Source: Oscillospiraceae bacterium (GTDB lineage: Bacteria; Bacillota; Clostridia; Oscillospirales; Ruminococcaceae). Taken from it: a stretch of 38,632 bases of DNA. Each line of letters opens with the position of its first letter. Position 1 is the stretch's first letter. Shown here in pieces: positions 22,880 to 29,998 of the stretch. The stretch is taken from assembly GCA_009783205.1 (NCBI GenBank), contig WRHO01000016.1:1-38632 (forward strand), in the 5' to 3' direction. The position numbers were made by a program, and so were the translations under genes. The notes beneath the pieces were generated by a model. That model had not been told where the DNA came from. It ran no database searches and saw only the letters and a program-made list of their open reading frames with translations.

Positions 22880-25609
22880 TTGGATAATATAGAAACGGCT
22901 AATCTGTTACAAGATGAGTTGCAACAGGCTAATAAAGAAATCAGAGCGTTAAAGCGCACAAATTTAGCTTTACAGCAAACGATAAAGGCTATTGAAAATA
23001 ACTATACCTTTCAAAAGAAAATTTTTGAGTCGGCGAAAATTCAAAAAGAACGACAGGCTCTTTACCTTTCGCTCGTTTTAGAGTTTACCCCAAATATCGT
23101 TTTTGTTATAGATAAAAACTTTAAGATGATGAATATATCGAAAAACTCGTTGAGAAAATATGGGGTTATTATAGATTCGACCTCGGAAAGAGAGTTAATA
23201 GATGTATTCGCGCCTTTTGTACCGGAGGAACAGATTGAGCGGGTCGGTGACGCAATAAGAGCGGTTCTGCAAGACGGTAAGGTGCGCGAGTACGATAAAA
23301 CGCCGATTGTATTCGCCGAAAGGTTTTACATTTTTGACATAAGCGTTGTACCTTTAAGAGACACGAGCGGCGAAATACTCGGTATTATGGTAACGATGCA
23401 CGATATAACCGATTTACAACACGCTATTGACGACGCCGAAGCCGCAAGTAGGGCAAAGTCTAACTTTTTGGCAAAGGTGAGCCACGAAATACGGACGCCT
23501 ATGAATGCAATTTTAGGGCTGTCCGAGTTGGCTTTGCGCGAGGAGCTTACAAAGGTTTCCCGCGACCACGTTGTCGGAATAAAACACGCGGGAAATCATC
23601 TTATTACGATTATTAACGATATATTGGATTTTTCAAAGATAGAATCGGGCAAGATGGAGGTTATTCCGGTCGATTATGAGCTTTCTTCATTAGTTGATTA
23701 CGCAACCGGTATAATCAGAATGAGGGTTATTGATTTACCTATTTTGTTTACCGCAAACGTCGACCCCGACATTCCGGAACATTTAATAGGCGACGAAATG
23801 CGTCTAAAACAGATGATGCTTAATTTATTGTCAAACGCCTGTAAATATTCAAAAGGGGGGTATGTTAAGCTTGATGTAAGCTTTGAGACAATAGACGAAA
23901 GAACAATTATGCTTAATATATCGGTCGCGGACAGCGGGATAGGAATTAAAAAAGAGAATATAGGAAAGCTTTTCGCCGATTTTGTTCAAATAGGTGAAAC
24001 TATTGACAATAAAGGGGTCGAAGGCACCGGCTTAGGTCTCGCTATCACCCACGGGTTTGCCGTAGCTATGGGGGGGAAGGTTACGGTTAAGAGCAAATAC
24101 GGAGTAGGGAGCATTTTTACTATTTCCGTCCCGCAAAAAATAGATAAAACAAAGGAAAACGAGTTGTTCGCTTCGGTTGAAGACAAAAAGAAGAATGTTT
24201 CCGCATTAATTTATGAAACCCGCGAAATTTATACCGATTCTCTTATAAAATCAATAAGCGGTCTCGGGATTAATTTCAACTTAGCTAAGACCCAATCCGA
24301 TTTTATCGAAAAAACCGAGCGTAAAAAATATGATTTCACATTTGTCCCGTCGTTTTTCCATGACAGCGCGAGGAAGGCGTTGCGAAAGCTCGGCAGGGAG
24401 GATGCAACCCTTATTTTAGTTGCCGAGTTCGGTGAACATATAATCGAGACGGTCACCACAAAAACGCTTACCATGCCGGCGCATACCGGCGATGTCGCCG
24501 ATATATTTAACGACAGCGTCAAGAGCGGCAAAAACAAAAATAAACGCGGGTTTAGCTTTATTGCCCCGTCCGCGAGGGTATTGGTGGTCGACGATATCAA
24601 CACCAACCTCATGGTGGCACAGGGGCTTATGGCGACATATAAGATGACTATTGACCTTTGTAAAAGCGGTAAAGAATCAATCGAGATGGTCAAGAATAAC
24701 AATTACGATATAATATTTATGGACCATATGATGCCGGAGATGGACGGGATAGAGGCGACCTCTAATATTCGCAACCTTAAGGTCGACGGAAACGGCTATA
24801 AAGGAAGAAAAAGCGACTATTACAAAAAGCTCCCTTTTGTCGCTTTAACTGCAAACGCCGTTTCCGGAATGAAAGAAATGTTCCTTCAAAACGGGTTTGA
24901 CGATTTTCTCGCAAAGCCCATTGATGTTAATATTCTTAATACAATTATTGAAAGATGGCTCCCTAAGGATAAAATCGAAAACATAAGCGTCACTAAGTCC
25001 GTCGGTATAATTCAACCTTCGTTCAGAATTGAGGGGGTTGATGTTGAAAACGGAATTTCCATGACCGGCGGCGACCCAAATAATTACTTAAAAACTCTCG
25101 GGATTTTCCGAGATGACGGCTTAGAAAAGATTGACATTATAAGAAGATGTATCGAAAACGACGATTTACCATTATATGCAACACATATCCACGCATTAAA
25201 AAGCGCGTCTGCGAGCATTGGCGCGGCAAAGCTTTCAAACCTTGCGCGTTCGCTCGAGGTTGCCGCAAAAAATAACGACGGCGAGTTTGTCGCGAAAAAT
25301 ACAGAACGATTCCTCGAAGAGCTGACTATGTTGCTCGAGAGCATAAAATTAGCGGTTCAGTCGGTGAAGGTTGTCAAAAAAGAATCCGACGGTAAGGTTG
25401 ATACTAAGTTAATAGCCGAGAAAGCCGCACAGCTTAGGCAGGCGATTGACGTTTTCGATATGGAAACGGTGGAAACGGTTATGAATCAGCTTCGCGATAA
25501 TTCAAACGAAGAGATGGATAAAATTCTCGAAGAAATATCAAATAATATACTTATATGCGAATATGATAAGGTTAGCGAGTTGACAATGCTGTTGACAGTT
25601 GACAATTGA
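22880..25609 (+). CDS. Hybrid histidine kinase: PAS, kinase core, pseudo-receiver, receiver, HPt
   Basis: TTG 22880 is preferred because GGGGGGAG lies 6 bases upstream; 909 residues. Order: coiled coil (about 1-50), PAS (about 60-180), HisKA with His202 (KVSHEIRTPMNA), ATPase with NLLSNACKYS, ADSGIGI and GTGLGLAITHG, a receiver-like domain lacking a usable Asp (YDFTFVPSF where MD would be), a true receiver with Asp615 (IIFMDHMMPEMDG) and ALTANAV, and an HPt domain with His771 (HIHALKSASASIG). No membrane segment is visible, so the kinase is probably soluble and coupled to the FIST protein. It can run a full His-Asp-His relay, likely to the Rec/HD-GYP protein. A TTGACAR repeat overlaps its stop. 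Confidence 0.92.
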   Translation: MDNIETANLLQDELQQANKEIRALKRTNLALQQTIKAIENNYTFQKKIFESAKIQKERQALYLSLVLEFTPNIVFVIDKNFKMMNISKNSLRKYGVIIDSTSERELIDVFAPFVPEEQIERVGDAIRAVLQDGKVREYDKTPIVFAERFYIFDISVVPLRDTSGEILGIMVTMHDITDLQHAIDDAEAASRAKSNFLAKVSHEIRTPMNAILGLSELALREELTKVSRDHVVGIKHAGNHLITIINDILDFSKIESGKMEVIPVDYELSSLVDYATGIIRMRVIDLPILFTANVDPDIPEHLIGDEMRLKQMMLNLLSNACKYSKGGYVKLDVSFETIDERTIMLNISVADSGIGIKKENIGKLFADFVQIGETIDNKGVEGTGLGLAITHGFAVAMGGKVTVKSKYGVGSIFTISVPQKIDKTKENELFASVEDKKKNVSALIYETREIYTDSLIKSISGLGINFNLAKTQSDFIEKTERKKYDFTFVPSFFHDSARKALRKLGREDATLILVAEFGEHIIETVTTKTLTMPAHTGDVADIFNDSVKSGKNKNKRGFSFIAPSARVLVVDDINTNLMVAQGLMATYKMTIDLCKSGKESIEMVKNNNYDIIFMDHMMPEMDGIEATSNIRNLKVDGNGYKGRKSDYYKKLPFVALTANAVSGMKEMFLQNGFDDFLAKPIDVNILNTIIERWLPKDKIENISVTKSVGIIQPSFRIEGVDVENGISMTGGDPNNYLKTLGIFRDDGLEKIDIIRRCIENDDLPLYATHIHALKSASASIGAAKLSNLARSLEVAAKNNDGEFVAKNTERFLEELTMLLESIKLAVQSVKVVKKESDGKVDTKLIAEKAAQLRQAIDVFDMETVETVMNQLRDNSNEEMDKILEEISNNILICEYDKVSELTMLLTVDN

Positions 25610-25640
25610 CAATTGACAATTGACAATTGACAGTTGACAG
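25592..25640 (+). repeat. Seven TTGACAR heptamer repeats over the kinase stop codon
   Basis: TTGACA plus A or G is repeated seven times without a gap. The first two and a half units encode the last residues (TVDN) and the TGA at 25607-25609 of the kinase. Each unit contains a perfect -35 hexamer. Unit length 7 is not a multiple of 3, yet the array ends in a stop in every frame. Confidence 0.9.
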
Positions 25641-25646
25641 TTTTTT

Positions 25647-25684
25647 AAGAAGGTGGAATTAACAAAAATTCACCTTCTTTTTTA
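25647..25684 (+). terminator. Rho-independent terminator after the kinase gene
   Basis: AAGAAGGTGGAATT (25647-25660) pairs with AATTCACCTTCTT (25667-25679), with one bulged G, then a T-run. It directly precedes the parB promoter. Confidence 0.85.
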
Positions 25685-25713
25685 TTGACAAAGCTTATTG
25701 TTAGTGTTATAAT
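25685..25713 (+). promoter_or_regulatory. Consensus promoter of parB
   Basis: TTGACA (25685-25690), 17-base spacer and TATAAT (25708-25713) match the sigma-A consensus at every position. Confidence 0.9.
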
Positions 25714-25749
25714 GCTAAATGAAATTGCAAGAAAGGTATGTTTAGAATA

Positions 25750-26610
25750 ATGGCAAAAAAATCGGTATTTGGCGACGCGCTCGACAGTATATTTGATGAT
25801 TTGGGGGATTTCGGCGGAGATTCGGGTTCTAACGGTCTCCAAGCAATGTTGATAGGCGAAATTGAACCTAATCGGGAACAGCCTCGGAAGGATTTTGACC
25901 CCGACAAATTAAACGAGTTGGCTGAGTCGATTCGCCTTCACGGGTTGATTCAACCTATAACGGTACGCGAACTCCAAGGTGGTGCGGGGTATCAAATCGT
26001 TGCGGGGGAAAGACGTTGGCGGGCGGCGAGGATTGCGGGTCTCGAAGAGGTTCCGGTAAGGGTTATGGAGCTTACCGACGCGCAAACCATGCAGATTGCC
26101 ATGATAGAAAATGTTCAACGCGAAGACCTCAACCCCGTTGAAGAGGCTAACGGGTATCAGGAGTTGATAGACAGGTATCAAATGACGCAAGAGCAAATCG
26201 CGGGCGTCGTAAGCAAACCGCGCTCATCTGTAGCAAATTCGCTCCGACTTTTGACCTTACCCGACGAGGTGTTGAATTTGGTGCGTAGTAATCAGCTTCC
26301 AATGGGACATTGTAAGGTTATTATGTCGGTACAATCGACCGCGGAGCGAATCCGACTCGCAAAAAAGGTTGCGTCGGAGGGGTTGAGCGTTCGCGAAACA
26401 GAAGACCTCGTGAAGCTCGAAAAAGATACCCCCGATAATCAAAAACAACAAAAGGCGCAACAAAAAAACGCATTTTTCCGCGAGGCAGAACTCGCGCTTG
26501 CGGAATCGCTTAACACGGCGGTTCGAATTGTTGACGGGAAAAATAAAAAAACGCTTTGTATAGATTTTACAGACGAGGAAGAGCTTAAGCAGATTATAAA
26601 GAAATTTTAA
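25750..26610 (+). CDS. parB: ParB/Noc-type chromosome partition protein
   Basis: The start at ATG 25750 gives the typical MAKKSVFGDALDSIFDD opening (286 residues); ATG 25738 sits directly on the AAAGG and is less likely. Visible: PNREQPRKDFDPDKLNELAESI, the CTP-binding/hydrolysis box GERRWRAAR, ENVQREDLNPVEEANGY, then the HTH region with SKPRSSVANSLRLLTLP, and a C-terminal dimerisation part. It spreads on DNA from parS as a CTP-dependent clamp. No parA precedes it and no parS-like TGTTTCACGTGAAACA was noticed in the window, so its site is elsewhere. Distinguishing ParB from Noc needs its parS site. Confidence 0.93.
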   Translation: MAKKSVFGDALDSIFDDLGDFGGDSGSNGLQAMLIGEIEPNREQPRKDFDPDKLNELAESIRLHGLIQPITVRELQGGAGYQIVAGERRWRAARIAGLEEVPVRVMELTDAQTMQIAMIENVQREDLNPVEEANGYQELIDRYQMTQEQIAGVVSKPRSSVANSLRLLTLPDEVLNLVRSNQLPMGHCKVIMSVQSTAERIRLAKKVASEGLSVRETEDLVKLEKDTPDNQKQQKAQQKNAFFREAELALAESLNTAVRIVDGKNKKTLCIDFTDEEELKQIIKKF

Positions 26611-26632
26611 GCTTGACTGATTTCGCAGAGCT

Positions 26633-26667
26633 TTTTGTGGCTCGGAAAGTAAAGGGCATAGATATGG
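26633..26667 (+). repeat. CTCGGAAAG-N14-ATGG element, copy 3
   Basis: CTCGGAAAG at 26641-26649 is followed after 14 bases by the ATGG that starts the antiporter (26664). The AAAGGG inside it is the ribosome site. Its flank AGAGCTTTTTGTG matches copy 2. Confidence 0.5.
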
Positions 26668-27860
26668 AAATATCAAATTTGTTTTTTAAATTAGCGTTAA
26701 TACTCTTTGCAACTAAAATTTTTGGGCTTTTAACGCGAAAGTTTCATCTGCCGCAGGTTGTGGGCGCAATCGCGGCGGGAATTATATTAGGGCCCGCCAT
26801 ATTAGGCGTCATTGTGCCGAGCGAAATAATAACGATTGTTGCCGAAATCGGCGTTGTTCTTTTAATGTTCACGGCGGGTCTCGAGACCGATTTTAAACAG
26901 CTTCAGGCGTCTTTAAAAGCGACGTTTATTATAGCCGTATTGGGCATTATTATACCGATTGGCGGCGGCTTCGCGCTTGCATATTGTTTTGGACAAGATG
27001 TTTTAAAGAGCGTCTTTATAGGCGTAATACTTACGGCAACCTCGGTAAGCATAACGGTCGAAACGCTGCACGAGATGGGAAAGCTTAAGACAAGGGCGGG
27101 AACGGCGATATTGGGGGCGGCGGTCATAGACGATGTACTCGGTATAATCATTCTTTCGGTCGTCATGGGTACAAGCGACGACGGAAGTGTATCAATTGCC
27201 GAGATAGGGTTAATGCTGCTGAAAATTATCGGCTTCTTTGCTTTGGCACTTATTTTTGGGGTAACGGTATTCAAGGTTTTCAAATATCTGATTATCAAAA
27301 AGGGCATAAAAAAACGGGTGTATATATTCGCCTTGGTTTTTTGTTTCTTCATGGCGTTTTTAGCGGAACAATTCGGAATCGCAAATATAATCGGCGCGTA
27401 TTTTGCGGGCTTAATACTGTGCAATATTCCGTCCGAGGAAGCAATTGAGGAAAAAAGCACAATACTTTCTTATATGTTCTTTTCCCCCATATTTTTCTTC
27501 AGCGTAGGGCTAATGACCACCTTTGAAGGATTAGACAAGAGATTGGTTTTATTTGCGGTATTATTGCTCGCCGTAGCGATTTTATCAAAGCTCGCGGGGT
27601 GTTTTTTAGGTGCCGTCCTTTGCAAATATACAAAAAAGGAAAGCCTTCAAATAGGCGTAGGAATGATTTCTCGCGGCGAGGTCGCAATTATTGTTGCAAC
27701 CTTAGGCGTTAACGAGGGGCATATGGTACCCGAATTATTTTCGAGCGTTATAGTTGTGGTTATAATCACAACGCTCATTACGCCGTTGCTTTTAAATTTG
27801 GTTTTTAGGAAAGATGAAGGAGATATGAATACCGATGAAGTTAAGCCAAGCACAGGCTGA
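26664..27860 (+). CDS. CPA2-family cation/proton antiporter (KefB/NapA-like)
   Basis: ATG 26664 follows AAAGGG by 7 bases; the longer frame from TTG 26613 only reads through the leader. The 398-residue protein has about twelve membrane helices, with LPQVVGAIAAGIILGPAILG, MFTAGLETDFKQL, the AVIDDVLGIIIL signature holding the paired Asp of electrogenic CPA2 exchangers, and GMISRGEVAIIVATLG. It lacks the NAD-binding RCK domain found in many K+ efflux members. It probably exchanges Na+ or K+ for protons in the inner membrane. It lies 53 bases after parB and overlaps nadA by 26 bases. Confidence 0.88.
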   Translation: MEISNLFFKLALILFATKIFGLLTRKFHLPQVVGAIAAGIILGPAILGVIVPSEIITIVAEIGVVLLMFTAGLETDFKQLQASLKATFIIAVLGIIIPIGGGFALAYCFGQDVLKSVFIGVILTATSVSITVETLHEMGKLKTRAGTAILGAAVIDDVLGIIILSVVMGTSDDGSVSIAEIGLMLLKIIGFFALALIFGVTVFKVFKYLIIKKGIKKRVYIFALVFCFFMAFLAEQFGIANIIGAYFAGLILCNIPSEEAIEEKSTILSYMFFSPIFFFSVGLMTTFEGLDKRLVLFAVLLLAVAILSKLAGCFLGAVLCKYTKKESLQIGVGMISRGEVAIIVATLGVNEGHMVPELFSSVIVVVIITTLITPLLLNLVFRKDEGDMNTDEVKPSTG

Positions 27861-28758
27861 TATAATGCGGCTGAAACAAGAGAAGGACATATGTATACTC
27901 GCACACAGTTATCAGGCGCGCGAAATAATCGAGGTTGCGGATTTTTCGGGCGATTCGTATCAATTGAGCGTTTTTGCCGCGAAAGCCCCTCAAAAGACGG
28001 TGATTATGTGCGGGGTAAGGTTTATGGCGGAAACGGTTAAGCTTTTGTCGCCCGATAAAACGGTTATTTTAGCCAACCCCGAAGCCGGGTGTCCCATGGC
28101 GGAGCAAATAGATAAGGAGTATGTTTCCCGTTTAAAAAGAGAAAACGACTATACAATTGTCGCATATATAAACACCACCGCCGCATTAAAAACGGTATGC
28201 GACGTATGCGTTACGTCATCGTCGGCGGTCGACATTGTTGATAAAATAGACAATAAAAACATACTTTTTCTCCCCGACCGCAACTTAGGCGCGTATGTCG
28301 CCGCAAAGCTCCCCCATAAAAGCATTAAGCTTTTAGACGGCGGTTGTCCCGTTCATGAAGCGGTGAGCGGTATAGAGGCAAAAAAGGCGAAGGCGGCTCA
28401 CCCTAATTCCGAATTGCTTGTTCACCCCGAATGTATTTCGGAGGTTGCGGAGCTTGCCGATTTTATCGGCTCGACCTCGGCAATAATGGATTATGTAATC
28501 GGCTCGGACAAGACCGAGTTTATTATCGGCACCGAGATTAGCATTATTGAAAATTTACAGTATTTGTGTCCCGATAAGAGATTTTACAGTCTGTCGCATA
28601 AATTGATTTGCGCCGATATGAAGCTCACCACCCTCCCGGACGTTCTAAACTGCGTCAAGAGCGACGTAGGGGAATACGGCGAGGAAATAACCCTCGATAA
28701 AGAAACAATGACAGCGGCGAGGGCTTGTATCGAGAAAATGATTGAGCTCGGTACTTGA
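27835..28758 (+). CDS. nadA: Quinolinate synthase NadA
   Basis: The 307-residue 4Fe-4S enzyme condenses iminoaspartate with dihydroxyacetone phosphate to quinolinate for NAD. Landmarks: ILAHSYQAREI, DFSGDSYQLS, cluster Cys59 in MCGVRFMAETVK, ANPEAGCPMAEQI, TSSSAVDI, FLPDRNLGAYVA, the second ligand in GGCPVHEAV, VHPECISEV, TEISIIENLQ and the third ligand in CADMKLTTLPDV. nadB and nadC are not in the window. ATG 27835 overlaps the antiporter end. Confidence 0.95.
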   Translation: MKLSQAQADIMRLKQEKDICILAHSYQAREIIEVADFSGDSYQLSVFAAKAPQKTVIMCGVRFMAETVKLLSPDKTVILANPEAGCPMAEQIDKEYVSRLKRENDYTIVAYINTTAALKTVCDVCVTSSSAVDIVDKIDNKNILFLPDRNLGAYVAAKLPHKSIKLLDGGCPVHEAVSGIEAKKAKAAHPNSELLVHPECISEVAELADFIGSTSAIMDYVIGSDKTEFIIGTEISIIENLQYLCPDKRFYSLSHKLICADMKLTTLPDVLNCVKSDVGEYGEEITLDKETMTAARACIEKMIELGT

Positions 28759-28774
28759 CGAACCAATTACGGCT

Positions 28775-28818
28775 ACCCCGCATATTATAAATACAAATAA
28801 TATATTCGTATACGGGGT
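28775..28818 (+). promoter_or_regulatory. Inverted repeat upstream of the DUF3343-like gene
   Basis: ACCCCGCATAT (28775-28785) is complementary to ATATTCG-region bases GTATACGGGGT (28808-28818) with one mismatch and one G-T pair. The loop is A/T-rich (TATAAA, TAATAT). The right arm is the Shine-Dalgarno GGGGTGG, so pairing could hide it. Confidence 0.5.
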
Positions 28819-28825
28819 GGTTATT

Positions 28826-29050
28826 ATGGGTTTACATTATTCGACGTCCTCATTAATACTTTTAAAGTCTATTACCGAAGCCAATAAAGCGAGGAAACAG
28901 CTTTCTTCTTACAGAATAAAGAGCGTTATAGAGAAAATTTCGGTAAGAAAGTGGGGGGGATGTTGTTACGGGATTCGCGTTTATTCCGACCCCGAAAAGA
29001 TATGCAGACTTCTCTCTATTGTGAACATTAAATGCGGAGAGATAGTATAA
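28826..29050 (+). CDS. DUF3343-like small protein (putative Se/S carrier-like)
   Basis: ATG 28826 has GGGGTGG 5 bases upstream; the in-frame GTG/ATG further up read through the nadA end. The 74-residue product starts MGLHYSTSS, has ANKARKQLSSYRIKSVIEKI and GCCYGIRVYSDPEKICRLL. The Ser-rich opening, the Lys/Arg helix and a Gly-Cys-Cys-Tyr-Gly motif are the pattern of the DUF3343 putative selenium/sulfur carrier-like family. The twin Cys is the likely reactive site. It follows nadA, whose product needs an Fe-S cluster, so a role in sulfur supply is possible. Confidence 0.65.
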   Translation: MGLHYSTSSLILLKSITEANKARKQLSSYRIKSVIEKISVRKWGGCCYGIRVYSDPEKICRLLSIVNIKCGEIV

Positions 29051-29082
29051 TTGAGTGATATAATGAGTGAAATAATCAACAA

Positions 29083-29112
29083 AAAATGCGGGGAATTGAA
29101 TCCCCGCATTTT
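29083..29112. terminator. Bidirectional terminator between converging small genes
   Basis: AAAATGCGGGGA (29083-29094) pairs with TCCCCGCATTTT (29101-29112), loop 6, with T-runs on both strands. It serves the + gene ending at 29050 and the - gene ending at 29130. Confidence 0.9.
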
Positions 29113-29129
29113 GTTTAGCTCTTGTTTAA

Positions 29130-29258
29130 CTAACCGTCATTATTATTTTTCTTGTTTTGTGCGTTGCCGCCTTGATTATTATTGTTTTTATTTTGATTAT
29201 TCTGTCCTTGATTATTTTGTCCGCCTTGATTATTAGTTTTGTTTTTACCTTTAGCCAT
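29130..29258 (-). CDS. Asn/Gln/Gly-rich micro-protein (42 residues)
   Basis: The frame starts ATG at 29258 and ends TAG at 29132-29130. The product is MAKGKNKTNN followed by repeats of NQGGQ and NNQ and a Lys/Asn-rich end (KKNNNDG). AAGAAAGGA lies about 9 bases upstream and the bidirectional terminator lies just downstream, so it looks like a real gene rather than noise. It has no Cys, no hydrophobic run and almost no acidic residue. Such low-complexity basic/Asn-rich small proteins occur in Clostridia, possibly sporulation-linked or disordered, but function is unknown. Nothing else on this strand overlaps it; the + strand frame across it (29051-29236) is its shadow. Confidence 0.7.
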   Translation of the reverse strand: MAKGKNKTNNQGGQNNQGQNNQNKNNNNQGGNAQNKKNNNDG

Positions 29259-29350
29259 GATAATAAAAATCCTTTCTTAATTAAGAATCTCCTAAAGCTC
29301 CGAAGGCTCTAAGAATTGTTATTATTATGGTTAAAAAATGTTAAAGTATA

Positions 29351-29608
29351 CTATCCGAATTTGTAAAATTTTTCTACCTCTTCCGTAACCTTCCAAACAC
29401 ATTGAAGTCCTTTTTCAAAGGTTACGAGGTCGCCCGCGCCAAATTCTGTCTCGCCGCCTTCATAGGTTACCTTAACCTTACCTTTGATTAAGAGACAGGT
29501 TTCTTTGTCGTTATACGACCACTTAAACTCGGACGGCTCACACCCCCATGTCGGAAGGCTTTGCATCTGCTCCGCTTCCTGCGGCGTCGGTTTCCTCACT
29601 GTAATCAT
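29351..29608 (-). CDS. Cupin-fold protein (DUF861 / ureidoglycine-aminohydrolase-like)
   Basis: The 85-residue single cupin has WGCEPSEFKWSYNDKETCLLIKGKVKVTYEGG and EFGAGDLVTFEKG, the pattern of the short cupins of the DUF861 type. The first motif lacks the usual His pair, so metal binding is uncertain. AAAGGAGTG lies 7 bases before the ATG on the - strand. It is divergent from the FliM-N-like gene. Function not known. Confidence 0.75.
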   Translation of the reverse strand: MITVRKPTPQEAEQMQSLPTWGCEPSEFKWSYNDKETCLLIKGKVKVTYEGGETEFGAGDLVTFEKGLQCVWKVTEEVEKFYKFG

Positions 29609-29642
29609 TTTACACTCCTTTATTATTTATTTTATTAAATAC

Positions 29643-29671
29643 TTGCATTTTATAAAATCATGTGGTAATAT
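29643..29671 (+). promoter_or_regulatory. Probable promoter of the FliM-N-like gene
   Basis: TTGCAT (29643-29648), 17-base spacer and TAATAT (29666-29671) preceded by TGG (extended -10). It lies 48 bases before the ATG. A second -10-like TATAAT (29697) has no -35. Confidence 0.5.
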
Positions 29672-29718
29672 ATATTAATAACATAAGTGGTATATGTATA
29701 ATAATGGGGAGGTAATCA

Positions 29719-29922
29719 ATGGGTAAGGTATTGTCCCAAGGTGAGATAGATAATTTATTAACGAGTCTTTTGGAGGACGCGTCGGTGCTTCCCGGATTGT
29801 CGGATGCGGGGGGCGAAACGACAACGGAGGCGGTTGGTATTGAACCGATTCCCGCCGGAATTGCCGCTTTTAAAGCAAAAATTGCGGCTATGCAGCCGAC
29901 GAGCGAGCCGTCACAGGAATAG
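29719..29922 (+). CDS. Stand-alone protein with a FliM/FliY-type CheY-binding N-terminus
   Basis: The 67-residue protein begins MGKVLSQGEIDNLLTSL, very close to the N-terminal peptide of FliM and FliY (LSQDEIDALL) that binds phosphorylated CheY. It continues with a short acidic/Thr linker and an Ala-rich helix (GIAAFKAKIAAM). The rest of FliM (FliN-like and middle domains) is missing, and no flagellar gene is near. GGGGAGGT precedes the ATG. It may be a decoy or adaptor for a CheY-like receiver, or a very short remnant. There is no disruption to suggest a frameshift. Confidence 0.7.
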   Translation: MGKVLSQGEIDNLLTSLLEDASVLPGLSDAGGETTTEAVGIEPIPAGIAAFKAKIAAMQPTSEPSQE

Positions 29923-29960
29923 CATTTATAATCAAGCATTAATAATTATATAACTATTAC

Positions 29961-29989
29961 TTGAAAATGTCAAGAGAGTATGATATAAT
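29961..29989 (+). promoter_or_regulatory. Promoter giving a nearly leaderless tatD transcript
   Basis: TTGAAA (29961-29966), 17-base spacer, TATAAT (29984-29989) with TGA extended -10. The predicted start (about 29996) is only about 3 bases before the ATG at 29999. Confidence 0.8.
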
Positions 29990-29998
29990 ATCGGCTAT

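Noticed and set aside
25592-25640. Possible CRISPR array
   Set aside because: Units are 7 bases with no spacers.
28742-28825. Longer start for the DUF3343-like gene
   Set aside because: It would overlap nadA and run through the inverted repeat; the ribosome site fits ATG 28826.
29051-29236. + strand frame MSDIMSE...
   Set aside because: It lies over the bidirectional terminator and the Asn/Gln-rich gene on the other strand and has a Tyr/Cys/Phe-rich nonsense composition.
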